Positions 1-11,700 of a stretch of 64,000 nt of DNA are shown here, one piece after another. Position 1 is the stretch's first letter. The number at the start of each line of letters is the position of its first letter. The notes beneath the pieces are model-generated. The model made no database searches. It saw nothing but the letters and a program-made list of their open reading frames with translations, and was not told where the DNA came from. Location of the stretch: the NCBI GenBank assembly GCA_020698575.1, contig CM036241.1, positions 33,415,416 through 33,479,415 on the forward strand, written 5' to 3'. The translations under genes and the position numbers were made by a program. The stretch is from Bostrychus sinensis. Lineage: Eukaryota > Chordata > Actinopteri > Gobiiformes > Eleotridae.

Positions 1-974
1 TTTTTCTTCAATAGCTTCTAGGTCATGTGACCCAGTGATCCCCAAACACAACTGAATATTACTACTACAAAGGTACAATCGGGCACGGCACTTTTTATTA
101 TGTTTTTATTCTTTTTCAAATTTATTTAAATTTTTTACAGTAAATTTGACAGTTTTTCATCAATAGTTTCCAGGTCATGTGACCTAGTGATTCCAAACCA
201 CAACTGATAATTTCTACTAGATGAGCAATATCGGGCACGGCACTTTTTTATTACGTTTTAATGCTTGTTCAGTTTTATTTGAATTTTTACAGTAAAACTG
301 ACTGTTTTTCTTCAATAGCTTCCAAGTCATGTGACCCAGTGACCCCAAACCACAACTGAATATTACTACTACAAAGGTACAATCGGGCACGGCACTTTAT
401 ATTACGTTTTAATGCTTGTTCAATTTTATTTGAATTTTTTACTGTAAATTTGACAGTTTTTCTTCAATAGCTTCCAGGTCATGTGACCCAGTGACCCCCA
501 AACACAACTGAATATTTCTACTAGATGAGTACAATCGGGCACGGCACTTTATATTACATTTTAATGCATGTTCAATTTTATTTGAATTTTTTACAGTAAA
601 ACTGACCGTTTTTCTTCAACAGCTTCTAGGTCATGTGACCCAGTGACCCCCAAACACAACTGAATATTACTACTACAAAGGTACAATCGGGCACGGCACT
701 TTTTATTAGGTTTTAATGCTTGTTCAATTTTATTTGAATTTTTTACAGTAAAACTGACAGTTTTTCTTCAATAGCTTCCAGGTCATGTGACCCAGTGACC
801 CCAAACCACAACTGAATATTTCTACTAGATGAGTACAATCGGGCACAGCACTTTATATTACATTTTAATGCTTATTCACTTTTTTTTTTCTACAGTAAAT
901 TTGACAGTTTTTCTTCAATAGCTTCCAAGTCATGTGACCCAGTGACCCCAAACCACAACTGAATATTACTACTA
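1..974 (+). repeat. 152-bp tandem array, forward orientation
   Basis: About six and a half monomers. The motif (A/G)GTCATGTGACC occurs at 21, 173, 325, 477, 629, 781 and 928, giving a 152-bp period (147 for the last). Each monomer also has CAATCGGGCACGGCACTTT and a run TTCAATAGCTTC. Monomers differ by small substitutions. It is the left half of a foldback structure that continues in inverse orientation from 985. Confidence 0.93.
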
Positions 975-984
975 TAAAAATAAA

Positions 985-1779
985 TAAACAAATAAAATTG
1001 AACAAGCATTAAAACGTAATATAAAGTGCCGTGCCCGATTGTACCTTTGTAGTAGTAATATTCAGTTGTGGTTTGGGGTCACAGGGTCACATGACCTGGA
1101 AGCTATTGAAGAAAAAATGTCAGTTTTATTGTAAAAAATTCAAATAAAATTGAACAAGCATTAAAACGTAATATAAAGTGCCGTGCCCAATTGTACTCAT
1201 CTAGTAGTAATATTCAGTTGTGGTTTGGGGTCACTGGGTCATCTGGTTTATTTCAGATGTATACAGTTCAATCCTTGTTTATTCCAGGTTTAGTTCAAAG
1301 TTAGGTCTGTTTTATTGCCCAATTTAGTTCCAGTTCATTATTTTGTCCTGGTTTGGACCTTAAAAACCAAAAATGTAATAAAAAGTGCTGTGCCTGATTG
1401 TAACTTTGTAGTAGTATTATTCAGTTGTGGTTTGGGGTCACAGGGTCACATGACCTGGAAGCTATTGACGAAAAACGGTAAATTTAACTGTAAAAATTTC
1501 AAATAAATTTGAATAAGCATTTAAACATAATAAAAAGTGCCGTGCCCGATTGTACCTTTATAGTAGTAATATTAAGTTGTCTTTGGGGGTCACTGGGTCA
1601 CATGACCTAGAAGCTATTGAAGAAAAACTGTCAGTTTTACTGTAAAAAATTCAAATAAAATTGAACAAGCATTAAAACGTAATATAAAGTGCCGTGCCCG
1701 ATTGTACTCATCTAGTAGAAATATTCAGTTGTGTTTTGGAATCACTAGGTCACATGACCTGGAAACTATTGAAGAAAAA
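985..1779 (-). repeat. 152-bp array, inverted orientation, with a foreign insert
   Basis: The reverse complement of the same monomer repeats here: GTCACATGACC at about 1085, 1445, 1597 and 1749. An AT-rich spacer (about 960-1000) separates it from the forward array. Roughly 1230-1366 is not monomer sequence; it interrupts one monomer and is absent from the right-hand copy of the block. Orientation reversal makes the array able to fold on itself. Confidence 0.88.
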
Positions 1780-1975
1780 CAGACAATTAGTGCTGTAGAG
1801 TAATTCACTGACGGTCCCTAACCTGAACCAAGGCTGACGCTGACACTTTGTGTCAGCACAAGCCGTCTGTCATGCTCTTTGCTCGGTCTCATTTGCCGTG
1901 AGTACCATAGCGGTTCCCAGGGCGAATATGCGAATATGTCAAATATCCAATATCCATCTAACTTCACCGCGGTCG
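1780..1975 (-). repeat. Terminal arm of the foldback element, left copy
   Basis: This 196-bp non-satellite arm ends at CACCGCGGTCG. Its reverse complement occurs at 61226-61421, at the opposite outer edge of the right-hand foldback element, which identifies it as a terminal inverted repeat. Small ORFs reading through it occur in several copies but show no recognisable domain, so I treat them as chance. Confidence 0.8.
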
Positions 1976-2555
1976 TAGACCGTGCGGTTTCCTTGCGCTT
2001 CTGCAGTGTCTCGTGTGTTAGAAAGAATCTCAGACTGATCCATCTGCGTGTCATTCGAAAGCCATAGGCAAATGACTTTATTTGGAAAGACATGGCACCA
2101 CGATCTACCAGCACTGCTTTAACGATCGCCGGGTTGAGGACCACTGATTAAAACCTTCTCAAGCGTTTGGTGTAATTTGAGGCGGCACTCCAGGTGTGCT
2201 TTGGGCTTAAGACGCGCATGCTCAATGCTTTTGTTTAAGGAAGCGAGACAATCAGTGAATGATGAGATGGGAGAGGGACATTCTGTGCATTAAATCACAT
2301 CACGGAGCGATCATAAGCCACTAAAAACCACACAGACACAGATATGATGAGAGAAAGCGCTGCCTGGTTCACATGCTTTAGCGTCAGATTTTTTTTCTCA
2401 TAAAAGCGTCCGCGGTCCGCGGCTGCTTTCTAATGTGTGTAAAAGCTGCAAAGACCAGCTGGACAGCTGATCTCTTTCTACCCGGTACTGCGTACCCCCT
2501 CTAAATCTTATGCCGGTATGTAGTACCGGGCCGTACCGGCTTACTTTCACCCCTG
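1976..2555. mobile_element. hAT-like non-autonomous element, terminal part
   Basis: The stretch ends with GCCGGTATGTAGTACCGG, then TTACTTTCACCCCTG at 2541-2555. Read from the other strand this begins CAGGGGTGAAAGTAAGCC, a terminus resembling fish hAT elements (family knowledge, not searched). GTCCTATT (2556-2563) would be one 8-bp target duplication; its partner was not found. No ORF longer than about 100 codons lies in it. The same sequence recurs at 63407-63986. Confidence 0.6.
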
Positions 2556-2569
2556 GTCCTATTTTAACT

Positions 2570-3555
2570 CTTTAAATTTGGGATCAGCACTATCAACTGT
2601 ATTTCATTAACATGAATATGCAGTTGTATTAGTGGGGTATTGGGGTGGGAGCACCAGTCCTCAAAACTGGATGTTTGCATAAACACATTACAGCTGAGAT
2701 AGTAACAACAGTGGAATACACTGTTCAAGAAGCAACATTTACAACTGAAGATACATTTATGCTGACAATAAGACTGGTCCCTTGAGGTCCATTTACCCAG
2801 AAAACATCTTATTGCATGTCTGAACTGCCCCAGCATTTACCAAATTTAATACAATTTCAATAAAACAATAATTTAAAAATTCACATTTTGACAAAATTCA
2901 GTTCTTTTGTTAACTGATAATTTTTTTTTTTTTTTTTTTTTGCCTGCTAGCTGCGGGGCAGGCCGAACTTTGTCACCCAATTCCTATTTATCTGTTACTT
3001 TATACAGTAATCCACATTTGTATAATAATAATAATAATAATAGTTACATCCCCACTTTCTATTTTTTTTGTTAAATACTATTTCAGTATTTTATGAAACC
3101 ATTTTAATATGGTTTCATAGGAAAGCCTAATGTAAGAGTTTTAAGTAATATAGTCAAATGTGTGGTTTGGTCATAAATGCCCACCATTACACTTCAAACA
3201 TGGGATATACAGTACTTAAGAGCACTAACTGATAAATGATACAGCAAACCTGCCTGCACTGGACCAATGCAGTCACAGCAGACACAACAGACAACTTTAT
3301 TAGGGTACTTCTGTACACTGAGTAAACGTATACAAAACAGTTTTCACAGTATCCCATATAAAAGCTTCTTTAAATGATCAAAATACTGTAGCACATTGTT
3401 CTAAATAATGTTTGTTCAAGGCGCTTTACTTTTAACAGGTCAGAGCTGACACAGGACCAGTCCCATCATGTCCACCTTTCACTTTACCTCCTGTTTGTGT
3501 GTGAATTTTAACAGCTTGAAAGAAAAAATACACTATAAAAAAAAAAAAAAAAAAA
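2570..3555. other. AT-rich non-coding stretch
   Basis: No convincing gene. It holds a long T run near 2922-2941, a short (TAA)n microsatellite near 3018-3041 and an A-rich run near 3536-3570. Short ORFs lack any recognisable motif. Confidence 0.6.
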
Positions 3556-3559
3556 AATT

Positions 3560-4260
3560 TAAAAAAAGGGTAAATGACTGTCAGCTACGGCTGCCAAACA
3601 AATACCCTAAAATTAAAGTAAGTTTCGTAAATTTAAAAAATGTGCAAACACACTAAATTTACGGACATTAAAAAGGAAATTATTTTAGTTGTTTTCCTGT
3701 ATTATTATGATCAAATGCCTTCATTAAAGTGCCAATATCAAGTTCTAAAGGAAATGACCATTATTTTACCAATTTTTACCATATCATTAGGAGTAAACAC
3801 CTTCAATAAAGTGACAATACTCAGAGTTTTACAAGAAAAAAACTTTATATTATATTCAGAGTTTTATGAGAAATAAAATTCATTTTACAGATTTTTACCA
3901 TGGAATATGGAGTAAACACCGTTAATAAAGTGACAATGCTCAAAGTTTTACAGGAAAAATACCATTATTTTACAGATATTTACTTAATTTTTAGGGTTAA
4001 ACAAAAACAAAAAAACAAACAAACAAACAAAGCAAAAAACAAACAGTAAATGACTAGCAGCTGCAGCTGCTAAACAAAAACCCTAAAATTAAAGTAGAAT
4101 TCCGTAATTCAAATAATGTGCAAAATCATAAAATTTACAGAATTTTCCACTTAAGTTTCTACAAGAATATACCATTATTTAAAAGCTGATTTTATGCATT
4201 TTTCAGATCAACACCTTCATTAAATGTAGGGACAATGTGAAATGTTCGAAAGCAAAACAC
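3560..4260. repeat. Degenerate internally repetitive region
   Basis: The segment near 3569-3680 (GTAAATGACTGTCAGC, then CCCTAAAATTAAAGTA) returns diverged at about 4045-4150. Between them, versions of GAGTAAACACC followed by AATAAAGTGACAAT, AGTTTTACA and ACCATTATTTTAC recur at about 3790 and 3912. This looks like an old tandem duplication of a fish interspersed repeat. No coding potential. Confidence 0.65.
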
Positions 4261-4715
4261 TACATTACAGTGTTTACACAATGAAATATTGTAATATTTA
4301 AATATTTAATATTTAACAGTAGAAATATTACACTTCACTTGTTTGGGGACATGCATTGGTTTTAATTTAGATTGTACAACCCCTTTTACAAAAAAAAAAA
4401 AAAAAAAGTTGTGACACTAAGTGACATGCTAAGAAAAACTGAATGCCTTTCATACCCAGAGCAAGTGTTGCTGCAGTTAACATAACAGCTACAGCTTGTG
4501 TTGTCCCATCCCTACTTGCGAATCCAAATGAGCTTTTTTTTTTTTTTTTTTGCATGAAACAGTAAACAGTGTCTCACTTTCATGATTTAATATGTTCAAT
4601 AGTGGATAACATATACTGTAGCTAAGATTTGCATAACATCCCAATGTTTTTTGAATTAACTTATACAGTAAACAAAAAATAAAAAAGTCAAATCAAAACC
4701 TACCACAAAAGTGAA

Positions 4716-5214
4716 TTAAATCTCTATCAGAGGTGACACCGCAGCAGATGAAGTCTTGCCCCAAATTTCCAGTAATCCACTAGATCTTTGGGGCATCTAC
4801 GGAAAAACAAGCAAGACAGAATTAATTACTAAAACATCCCTAAAAAGCAGCATTTTATGTATGACATCTCAGTAAAGAACTTCAAAGAATTAGTTCACTT
4901 TAAATAAAAAAAGTTAAAGATTAAATTAAAAAAGTAATTTACCCTAGTATAAAACATTCTGGGAGCTAACAGAGCGTTCTTTTAAATATAATACTTTAGC
5001 AGTATTATCAATAAAAATTAAGGCACAGATTCTGCGACAAGTTGGCCCCTGCCCAGGGTGTCCCCGCCCCACGACCCCTAATGAGAATAAGCGGAAGATG
5101 ATGAATGAATGAAGGCACAGATTCACAACAGACATGTATTCACCCAGACATTACCAATGTGTCATAGTAAAGTAAACACAGTTACCTTTACAATACTGTC
5201 TGCAGCGTGAGCAC
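4716..5214 (-). other. Candidate pair of spliced exons on the minus strand
   Basis: On the minus strand, 5214-5186 is a 29-nt segment with a good acceptor (TTTTCCAG) before it and GTAACT after it. 4796 onward also has a good acceptor (TTTTTCCGTAG). Spliced together they stay open and end at a TAA at 4718-4716, with the short peptide tail MPQRSSGLLEIWGK and onward. I recognise no family. A GC-rich, CCAAT-containing stretch at about 5480-5600 could be the promoter. It may be the 3' end of a small gene, a long non-coding RNA, or chance. A SINE fragment lies in the intron. Confidence 0.28.
5039..5115 (+). repeat. SINE 3' end fragment
   Basis: GTTGGCCCCTGCCCAGGGTG followed by CGACCCCTAATGAGAATAAG and a GAATGAAT tail is the 3' end of the same SINE family that is complete at 49701-50096 (minus strand there). 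The 5' part is missing. It lies inside the intron of the candidate minus-strand exon pair. Confidence 0.8.
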
Positions 5215-5479
5215 CTGGAAAACATAACATGCGGAAAATATACATTAGTAATATCAACCAGTGGCTTACACAGAAGTGCTCATTAGCAACTTTACATAAA
5301 AACACCATGATTGGAATATACTAAAACAAATCACTCATTTTGTTATCAAAAAAATCTCTTTACTACAGAGAATGCCACTGTTTTATGAACCATGTACTGG
5401 CTTTTCCACTAAAGCTAGATATCACTTCACAATACCCCTCTTTGAAGTGCATTAAGCTGAGGTAAAAAAAAAAAAAAGG

Positions 5480-5600
5480 AGGGGAGCGTGCGCTTGTCCC
5501 GCCTCCCTCGCGCTCTCATTGGTTGTCTGCCGTTCATGAATGCGTGTGTTGTGACCACGCCTCAGCAGCACGCGATTCAGGTAGGCATTTTTACTGGGCA
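5480..5600. promoter_or_regulatory. Possible GC-rich promoter patch
   Basis: A local GC- and CpG-rich island in AT-rich surroundings, with CCCGCCTCCC and an inverted CCAAT box (CTCATTGGTTG). It lies upstream of the candidate minus-strand exons. A GTAGGC donor-like site follows at about 5582. No TATA box. Composition is the only support. Confidence 0.25.
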
Positions 5601-6090
5601 CTGCTTCTCTTATCTCCTTAAGCCTCTGTTAGAGGCCATTTTGTGATATGCCTAATGTATGTATTAAAAGTGTTTGACTGGTTTGGGGAATTTAAGTTAT
5701 TGAGACATACATTTGGCATTTTATTATGAAACTCTGAGTGATTCCAGAACACTGTCCAGTGCCATGTTTTCCAGTTGAATTAAAAATAATTTAATTTGAG
5801 TACAATAATTATTACCAACAAACCAGTGGCGTAACTTGATAATGTGCACATTCAGTACTTCAGGTTTATGCATTAAGCTTTTTAATTTATAAAATGCCAC
5901 TGTTTTACTGGAGTTTGATTAAAAAAAAACTGCAGCTTATTCATGAATATTTAGTGAAAATTTTATCTTTATCTATCTTTATTTATTTAACAGGATTTAA
6001 AATTGAAATAATGTAAACAATTCACCTCACAACAGTTATGTGCTGCTCCTAATTATTATGAATATTTTAAACACAGACTTGACCATAGAT
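5601..6090. other. No gene seen
   Basis: AT-rich sequence without long ORFs, splice-consistent exons or clear repeats. Confidence 0.5.
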
Positions 6091-6250
6091 CAGTCCCTCC
6101 AGGATTTCACAGGCAATTTTTGTGATTATTGCAGGCTAAAATGCCTGATTTTGTGGGGATTTTAAAATTTTTTTAAGTTGCACTAAAAGCTGCGATTTTT
6201 TCTTTATCTATAATTCACAAGTAAAAAGTACCAGAGGTGATAAATATACA
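6091..6250 (+). mobile_element. hAT-like terminus remnant (CAGTCCCTCC family)
   Basis: It starts CAGTCCCTCCAGGATTTCAC. The same terminus starts a second remnant at 15325. The CAGTCCCTCCAGGATTT start is frequent in fish hAT-like elements (family knowledge). The opposite end is not visible, so it is a fragment. Confidence 0.5.
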
Positions 6251-6259
6251 CTGTTACTT

Positions 6260-8271
6260 GAGTTTTTTCTTTAAAATATTAGAATTAAAAAAACTAAAAA
6301 CAAAATCTGTTTTTAAATATATGTGAGGTGGTAATTAATCAAATTAAAACTACCTGTATTTGAACAAACCAAGTTTACTACTTTTTTAAAATGATATTGC
6401 TGTGTTATTAGGCTTTTTTTTTTTTTTTTTTGGCTATTACACTGCCGCTGATTCTGATTCTGTTCCACTCAGATCTTCTCTGGTGATTCCTGTTGTGTGC
6501 TGTAGAACATCCAGTCATTAAAAACAGAGGAAGTTTGCTGTGCTAAGTTTTCAGGAAGGTTATTAGCATGCAACATTAACATTTAAAGAACAATGACCTC
6601 AAACTTCATTCTTGTCTAAATATGCTGCCCATTCAACTTTTTAGGCAACTATATCACCATGGCAACGCAGACGGGCTTTTCAGAGTGATACCAGACAAAA
6701 CTAGAAAGTCTCTTCTCCTCCTTCAGTCCCATCCACATGCACTGCTGCTGGTGAGCACCTGCGACCTCAGGCCTGAGTGCGCTTCACCTCTGTGCTGCAG
6801 CCGTGCGCTGCTCCTCCATGCCTCTCTGTGAGTACGCCCCCTGCGCTCCACCTCTGTGCCGCTCTGTTTATGAGTATGTTCGACCTCACCGACCTCAGCA
6901 CCGCACCTCCGTGTCCGCGCTGCGCCTCAGTGTCACAGCTCTGTGTCGCTCTCTTTTTGAGTGTGCTGCACCATCTTTTTTCTTTTTTTTTTTTCCTCAT
7001 TTGAGTTTTTGATTTAAAACTAGACTATTCCTGTTTGACTAAATAATGTATAGGCCTTACATAGCCTACAATGAGGCACTTCTGGGAAATCATCACAGAA
7101 TACCCTCTACAAAAATGTACACTACACCAATGGATGGACGCCTGTCTATCCTGGAGACAGATGTGGAGCAGGAACTGGTGCTGGTCTGGGTTTTGACCTC
7201 AAGGTCGGGAACTGGTATTTTCTCTTTGTCCTTGGCATCTCTTTCACTCACCCTCTGATGATGAAGTTACAAAAGCTCTCACTTTTCCATTTTTGCTTGT
7301 TGGATTGCTTGGAAGTGGGTCATGGCTCCCTATATTCTAACTTGTTCATTTTTAATTGAAATAGGTTCTTAACAAAGGCCTGGTGGTTTTCATTGTAGAT
7401 AAAAACTTATAAAACAAAACAATTTTCAACCATGCTTGATGTTTATTAAAAATAGTAAAGTCATAGCTTAATATACGTAGCTAATATGTTAATTAGTTTA
7501 TCACTTTTACTTTGATTTCCTGTCACTTCTCACCTGCACTATCTAATAAAGCTAAAAAAAAAAAAAAGGCCGAAAAAATATCAAAAAAAAAAAAAAAAAA
7601 AAAAAAGACACTTTCAAAACAAAAAAGCTGGTGATACAACCACAGAATTTGTCTAAAACACGTCGACGTTCAAAGCCATCACTGTATGGCACATTCTGAT
7701 GTCACTGACAGGGCAGGGCAGACTGAAACGTATTGAGAGAGTGGCACGATGAGCCATTTGGTAATGCATTCACCATTTTAATCATTCTACAAAACAGCTA
7801 AGAAAGATTATATACATTATCAGATGTTTTAAGGATTCATATGCTCACAATTATTTCTGTTTTAACACTTATTTGAAACATTACAACATTACATTTTGGT
7901 GATCTGTTAAGGTATATACGTAAACAGAGTAAAGTAAGTATCATCGCAAATAAATATACAGTGTTCCCATGTGAATAATACACTGTACACTGTGCTGTTT
8001 GTGCTCTGAAACAAGTCACAATAAAGATAATCCAAGGAATTAGTGTTACGGCCAGTGTTCAGACATTTCTTCCTACCCGTCGAGACATCCTACCCTACTA
8101 TGCAAGCCCTATACTATGGTTAAGGTTAGGATGGGGGCGGGGGTTAGTGCTCCATAGAAATTGAATGGAGGTAGCATATTTCGACAAGGTAGCAGATCTC
8201 GTCAGAACACCGGCTCATGAAGCCGCAACAAAAAGAGGTGGACACAGCTTCAGCGTTTTAAGCCCTTGACT
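6260..8271. other. Non-coding, low-complexity tracts and a degenerate GC-rich repeat
   Basis: T runs near 6414-6431 and A runs near 7554-7606. Between about 6770 and 6965 there is a degenerate GC-rich series of CTGTG(C/T)CGCTC and CACCTC-type motifs, open in several frames on both strands because of its repetition. No domain is recognised in any frame. Confidence 0.5.
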
Positions 8272-8430
8272 CAGAGGCGTAGCCACGTGGGGACCTGGGG
8301 TGGCCACGGCCCCTGTTGGTCAGACCTAGGCCACCCCATCGGCCCCCCCTGCAAGGTCCTGCACAACGCAGGTCCATAATGAGGCTGGCGTGACTGACTG
8401 ACGTTACGTCTTTGCGCAGCTGTTGTAAAA
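8272..8430 (+). mobile_element. hAT-like terminus (CAGAGGCGTAGCCAC)
   Basis: CAGAGGCGTAGCCACGTGGG followed by GGGGTGGCCACGGCCCC resembles the start of hAT elements with a CAG(A/G)GGYGTAGCCA terminus; the reverse complement of a related end sits at 15695-15709. No transposase ORF accompanies it. Confidence 0.5.
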
Positions 8431-8779
8431 CAAACTGTTTGACACAGAGACCTGCAGCTAAATCCTCCTGACAGATAAGAGCTCAAGCTTTGTGTCAGTT
8501 TTTATTTCACGTTGATAAATTCAGGAATCACAGAGATATGCACTGTTAAAGTTTGTCAAAGCATTTAGGCTTAATTAAAAGACTCGCGGTTTATTACCTC
8601 TGTGAGAACAGCCACAGTGTTTTTTTTTTTTTGTTTGTTTTTTTTGTTTTTTGTTTTTTGTTTTTAGGTCCAGTGTCTCTTTTACTCAAAAACTATTACA
8701 AAAGAGATAATTATTTCCAATAACTTTGTTTTTGGGTCCTTAGGCAAGACCCTTTGCGCTATTGCCTACCTCATATATA

Positions 8780-11700
8780 ATGATGATGAGAGACAATGAA
8801 TTACGAGACATACCGGCTCAGACGTCGCCCGGTCAAACAAGGTCTGCGTCAGGTGTTGGGGAACCAGAGCAGCCTGATGAGAAGTGGGCTACTGGAACAA
8901 GACGGAAGTGGACGAGATGCGAGAACAAGGCTCTGTTGGAATGCTACTACTCCAGTAACCCTAGTCAGAGGGGTTACATGAAGAGAATGTGGGAAATATG
9001 GCAACTTCGAAACCCACAATCAACACTCACTGCTAAACAACTAGTAGCTCAGTGTTCCAACATCCACAAGCGGCACCTGCTTTCACAACTTGAGATTGAC
9101 GAGATACAACACATATGCTACGGCAAGGGGGAGCCAGGACGCAAGGTCAGAGGGGAGTTAACACCAACTCCCCATCCAGAATTTGGGTACGAAGCCCCAA
9201 TAAGCACCATCGAGCTGAGCGAGGCAGCAACTGACCTGAGAGATAAGATCATGGCTAAAATGAAGACCAGGCATCCCCGACACCAGTTACACAGGCTGAG
9301 TGAAGTACCTTCAGAAAGTCTCCTGGAAGATGTGAATGCAGCTTTGGGAACACTACCTACGATGACCATCACTGAAACCAATGAGCTGATATACACTTCA
9401 GCAGCAGTGATCCTTGAGGAGCTTGGCTATCAACCAAAGAGCAACCATAAAGCTCCATATCCACCATGGAAAAGAAGGTTAGAAGCTAAAATCAAGGCAA
9501 CTCGGAGAGAAGTGAGCCAACTGTCAGAGCTCCAGAAAGGTGCAATGAAACAACAAGCACCCAAGAGGTACAGCAAGATGTCCATACCTGAAGCATTGGA
9601 AACTGCCAAGCAAAGACTCCAAGCCTTGGCCACCCGACTAAAGAGGTACACGAGAGAAATCGAAGCAAGGCGAATAAACCGGCTGTTCTCAACTCAACCA
9701 GCTAAAGTGTACTCTCAGTGGCAAGGTAATAACAACAGAGCAGACCCACCAAGGCTGGAGACTGAACAATACTGGAAAGGCATATGGGAGAAGGAGGCGT
9801 CACACAACAACAGTGCACAGTGGTTGGAGGATCTAAGAGCAGATCACAGCAACCTCCCTGAACAAGAACCAGTAACCATCACAGTGGCAGACATCCAACA
9901 AAGAGTCTCAGGTATGAAAAACTGGACAGCACCAGGGCCTGACATGATCCACACCTACTGGCTGAAAAAGCTAACTTCACTCCATGAGCGCCTGGCAGCA
10001 CAAATGAACCAGCTGCTAAAGGATGGGACCCACCCTGAATGGCTAACTGAAGGCCGGACAATCCTGATCCAGAAGGATCCCCTGAAGGGAACGGCCCCAT
10101 CCAACTATCGACCAATAACCTGTCTCCCCACCACATGGAAGCTCATGTCAGGCATCATAGCGGCTAAGATAAGTGGGCACATGGATCAATACATGAGCAC
10201 AGCACAGAAGGGCATTGGTAAAAACACCAGAGGAGCTAAACACCAGCTGCTCGTAGATAGAACAGTCGCTCAGGATTGCAAAGCCAGACACACTAATCTG
10301 TGCACCGCCTGGATTGATTACAAGAAAGCCTATGACTCAATGCCACACACATGGATCATGGAATGCTTGGAGATATATAACATCAACAGGACTCTAAGAG
10401 CCTTCATTGCAAACTCGATGAGGCAGTGGAAGACCACCCTTGAGGCCAACTGCAAGCCAATTGCACAAGTGTCCATCAAATGTGGGATATACCAAGGAGA
10501 TGCTCTGTCCCCGCTGCTGTTCTGCATAGGTCTGAACCCCCTCAGCCAGATAATCACCAAGACGGGCTATGGGTACCGACTCAGGAACGGGGCCACCATC
10601 AGTCACCTCCTCTACATGGATGATATCAAGCTGTATGCCAAGAGCGAGAGAGACATTGACTCACTGATCCACACAACCAGGATCTACAGCAATGACATCG
10701 GAATGTCATTCGGACTTGAGAAGTGTGGGCGGATGGTGACAAAGAGAGGGAAGGTAGTCCATACAGTAGGGGTCCCACTCCCAGACGGCAGAATAGCAGA
10801 CATTGAGGACAGCTACAAGTACCTTGGAATCCAACAAGCAAATGGCAACCTGGACCAGGCCACAAGAAAAGCAGCCACAGCCAAATACCTCCAACGAGTA
10901 AGGCAAGTCCTAAGGAGTCAGCTCAATGGCAAGAACAAAGTCCGGGCAATCAACAGCTATGCCCTGCCAGTCATCAGATACCCTGCGGGAATAATAAGCT
11001 GGCCAAAGGAAGAGATTCAGACCACAGATGTGAAAACACGAAAGCTCCTAACCATGCATGGAGGGTTCCACCCCAAATCCAGCACCCTGAGACTGTACAC
11101 TAAGCGCAAGGAAGGAGGCAGAGGACTAGTGAGTGTCAGAACCACTGTCCAGGATGAAACATCCAAGATCCTTGAATACATCAGGAAGATGGCCTCAACA
11201 GATGAAGTTCTCAGTGAATGTCTCAGGCAGTGGAAAACAGAGGACGAGGTGCTGGAGGAACCATCATGGGAGGAAAAGCCCCTACATGGGATGTACCATC
11301 GACAGATAACTGAAGTGGCTGACATCGAGAAATCCTACCAATGGCTAGAAAGGGCTGGACTGAAGGACAGCACAGAGGCACTGATCATGGCTGCACAGGA
11401 GCAGGCCTTGAGCACCAGAGCAATAGAGGCCAAGATCTACCATACAAGACAAGACCCCAGGTGCAGACTGTGCAAAGAGGCCCCTGAGACAATCCAACAC
11501 ATAACTGCAGGATGTAAGATGCTGGCAGGGAAAGCATACATGGAGCGTCATAACCAAGTGGCTGGTATAGTGTACAGGAACATCTGTGCAGAGTACAGTC
11601 TGGAAGTCCCGAGGTCAAGATGGGAAACACCTCCAAAGGTGATAGAGAATGACCGAGCTAAGATCCTGTGGGACTTCCAGATCCAGACAGACAAAATGGT

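Larger units (their letters stand above)
1..2569. repeat. Left copy of a long direct duplication (partner 61943-64000)
   Basis: Bases from 1 onward match 61943 onward, and 1780-2569 match 63211-64000. Over the last 790 bp I noticed only three substitutions. The left copy carries about 511 bp more, inside the inverted part of its satellite array. The match continues at least 14 bp past the hAT-like terminus at 2555, so the two copies are not simply two insertions of that hAT element. Both matches reach a window edge, so the full length of the duplicated block is unknown. Confidence 0.9.

Noticed and set aside
1..2569. Terminal blocks read as long terminal repeats of a 64-kb retroelement
   Set aside because: No TG...CA ends, primer-binding site, polypurine tract or retroviral-type genes near the blocks; the block contains a hAT-like terminus and a foldback, so duplication explains it better.
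6767..7012. Overlapping ORFs on both strands in a GC-rich patch
   Set aside because: The patch is a degenerate repeat; frames are open on both strands with biased composition and no recognisable domain.
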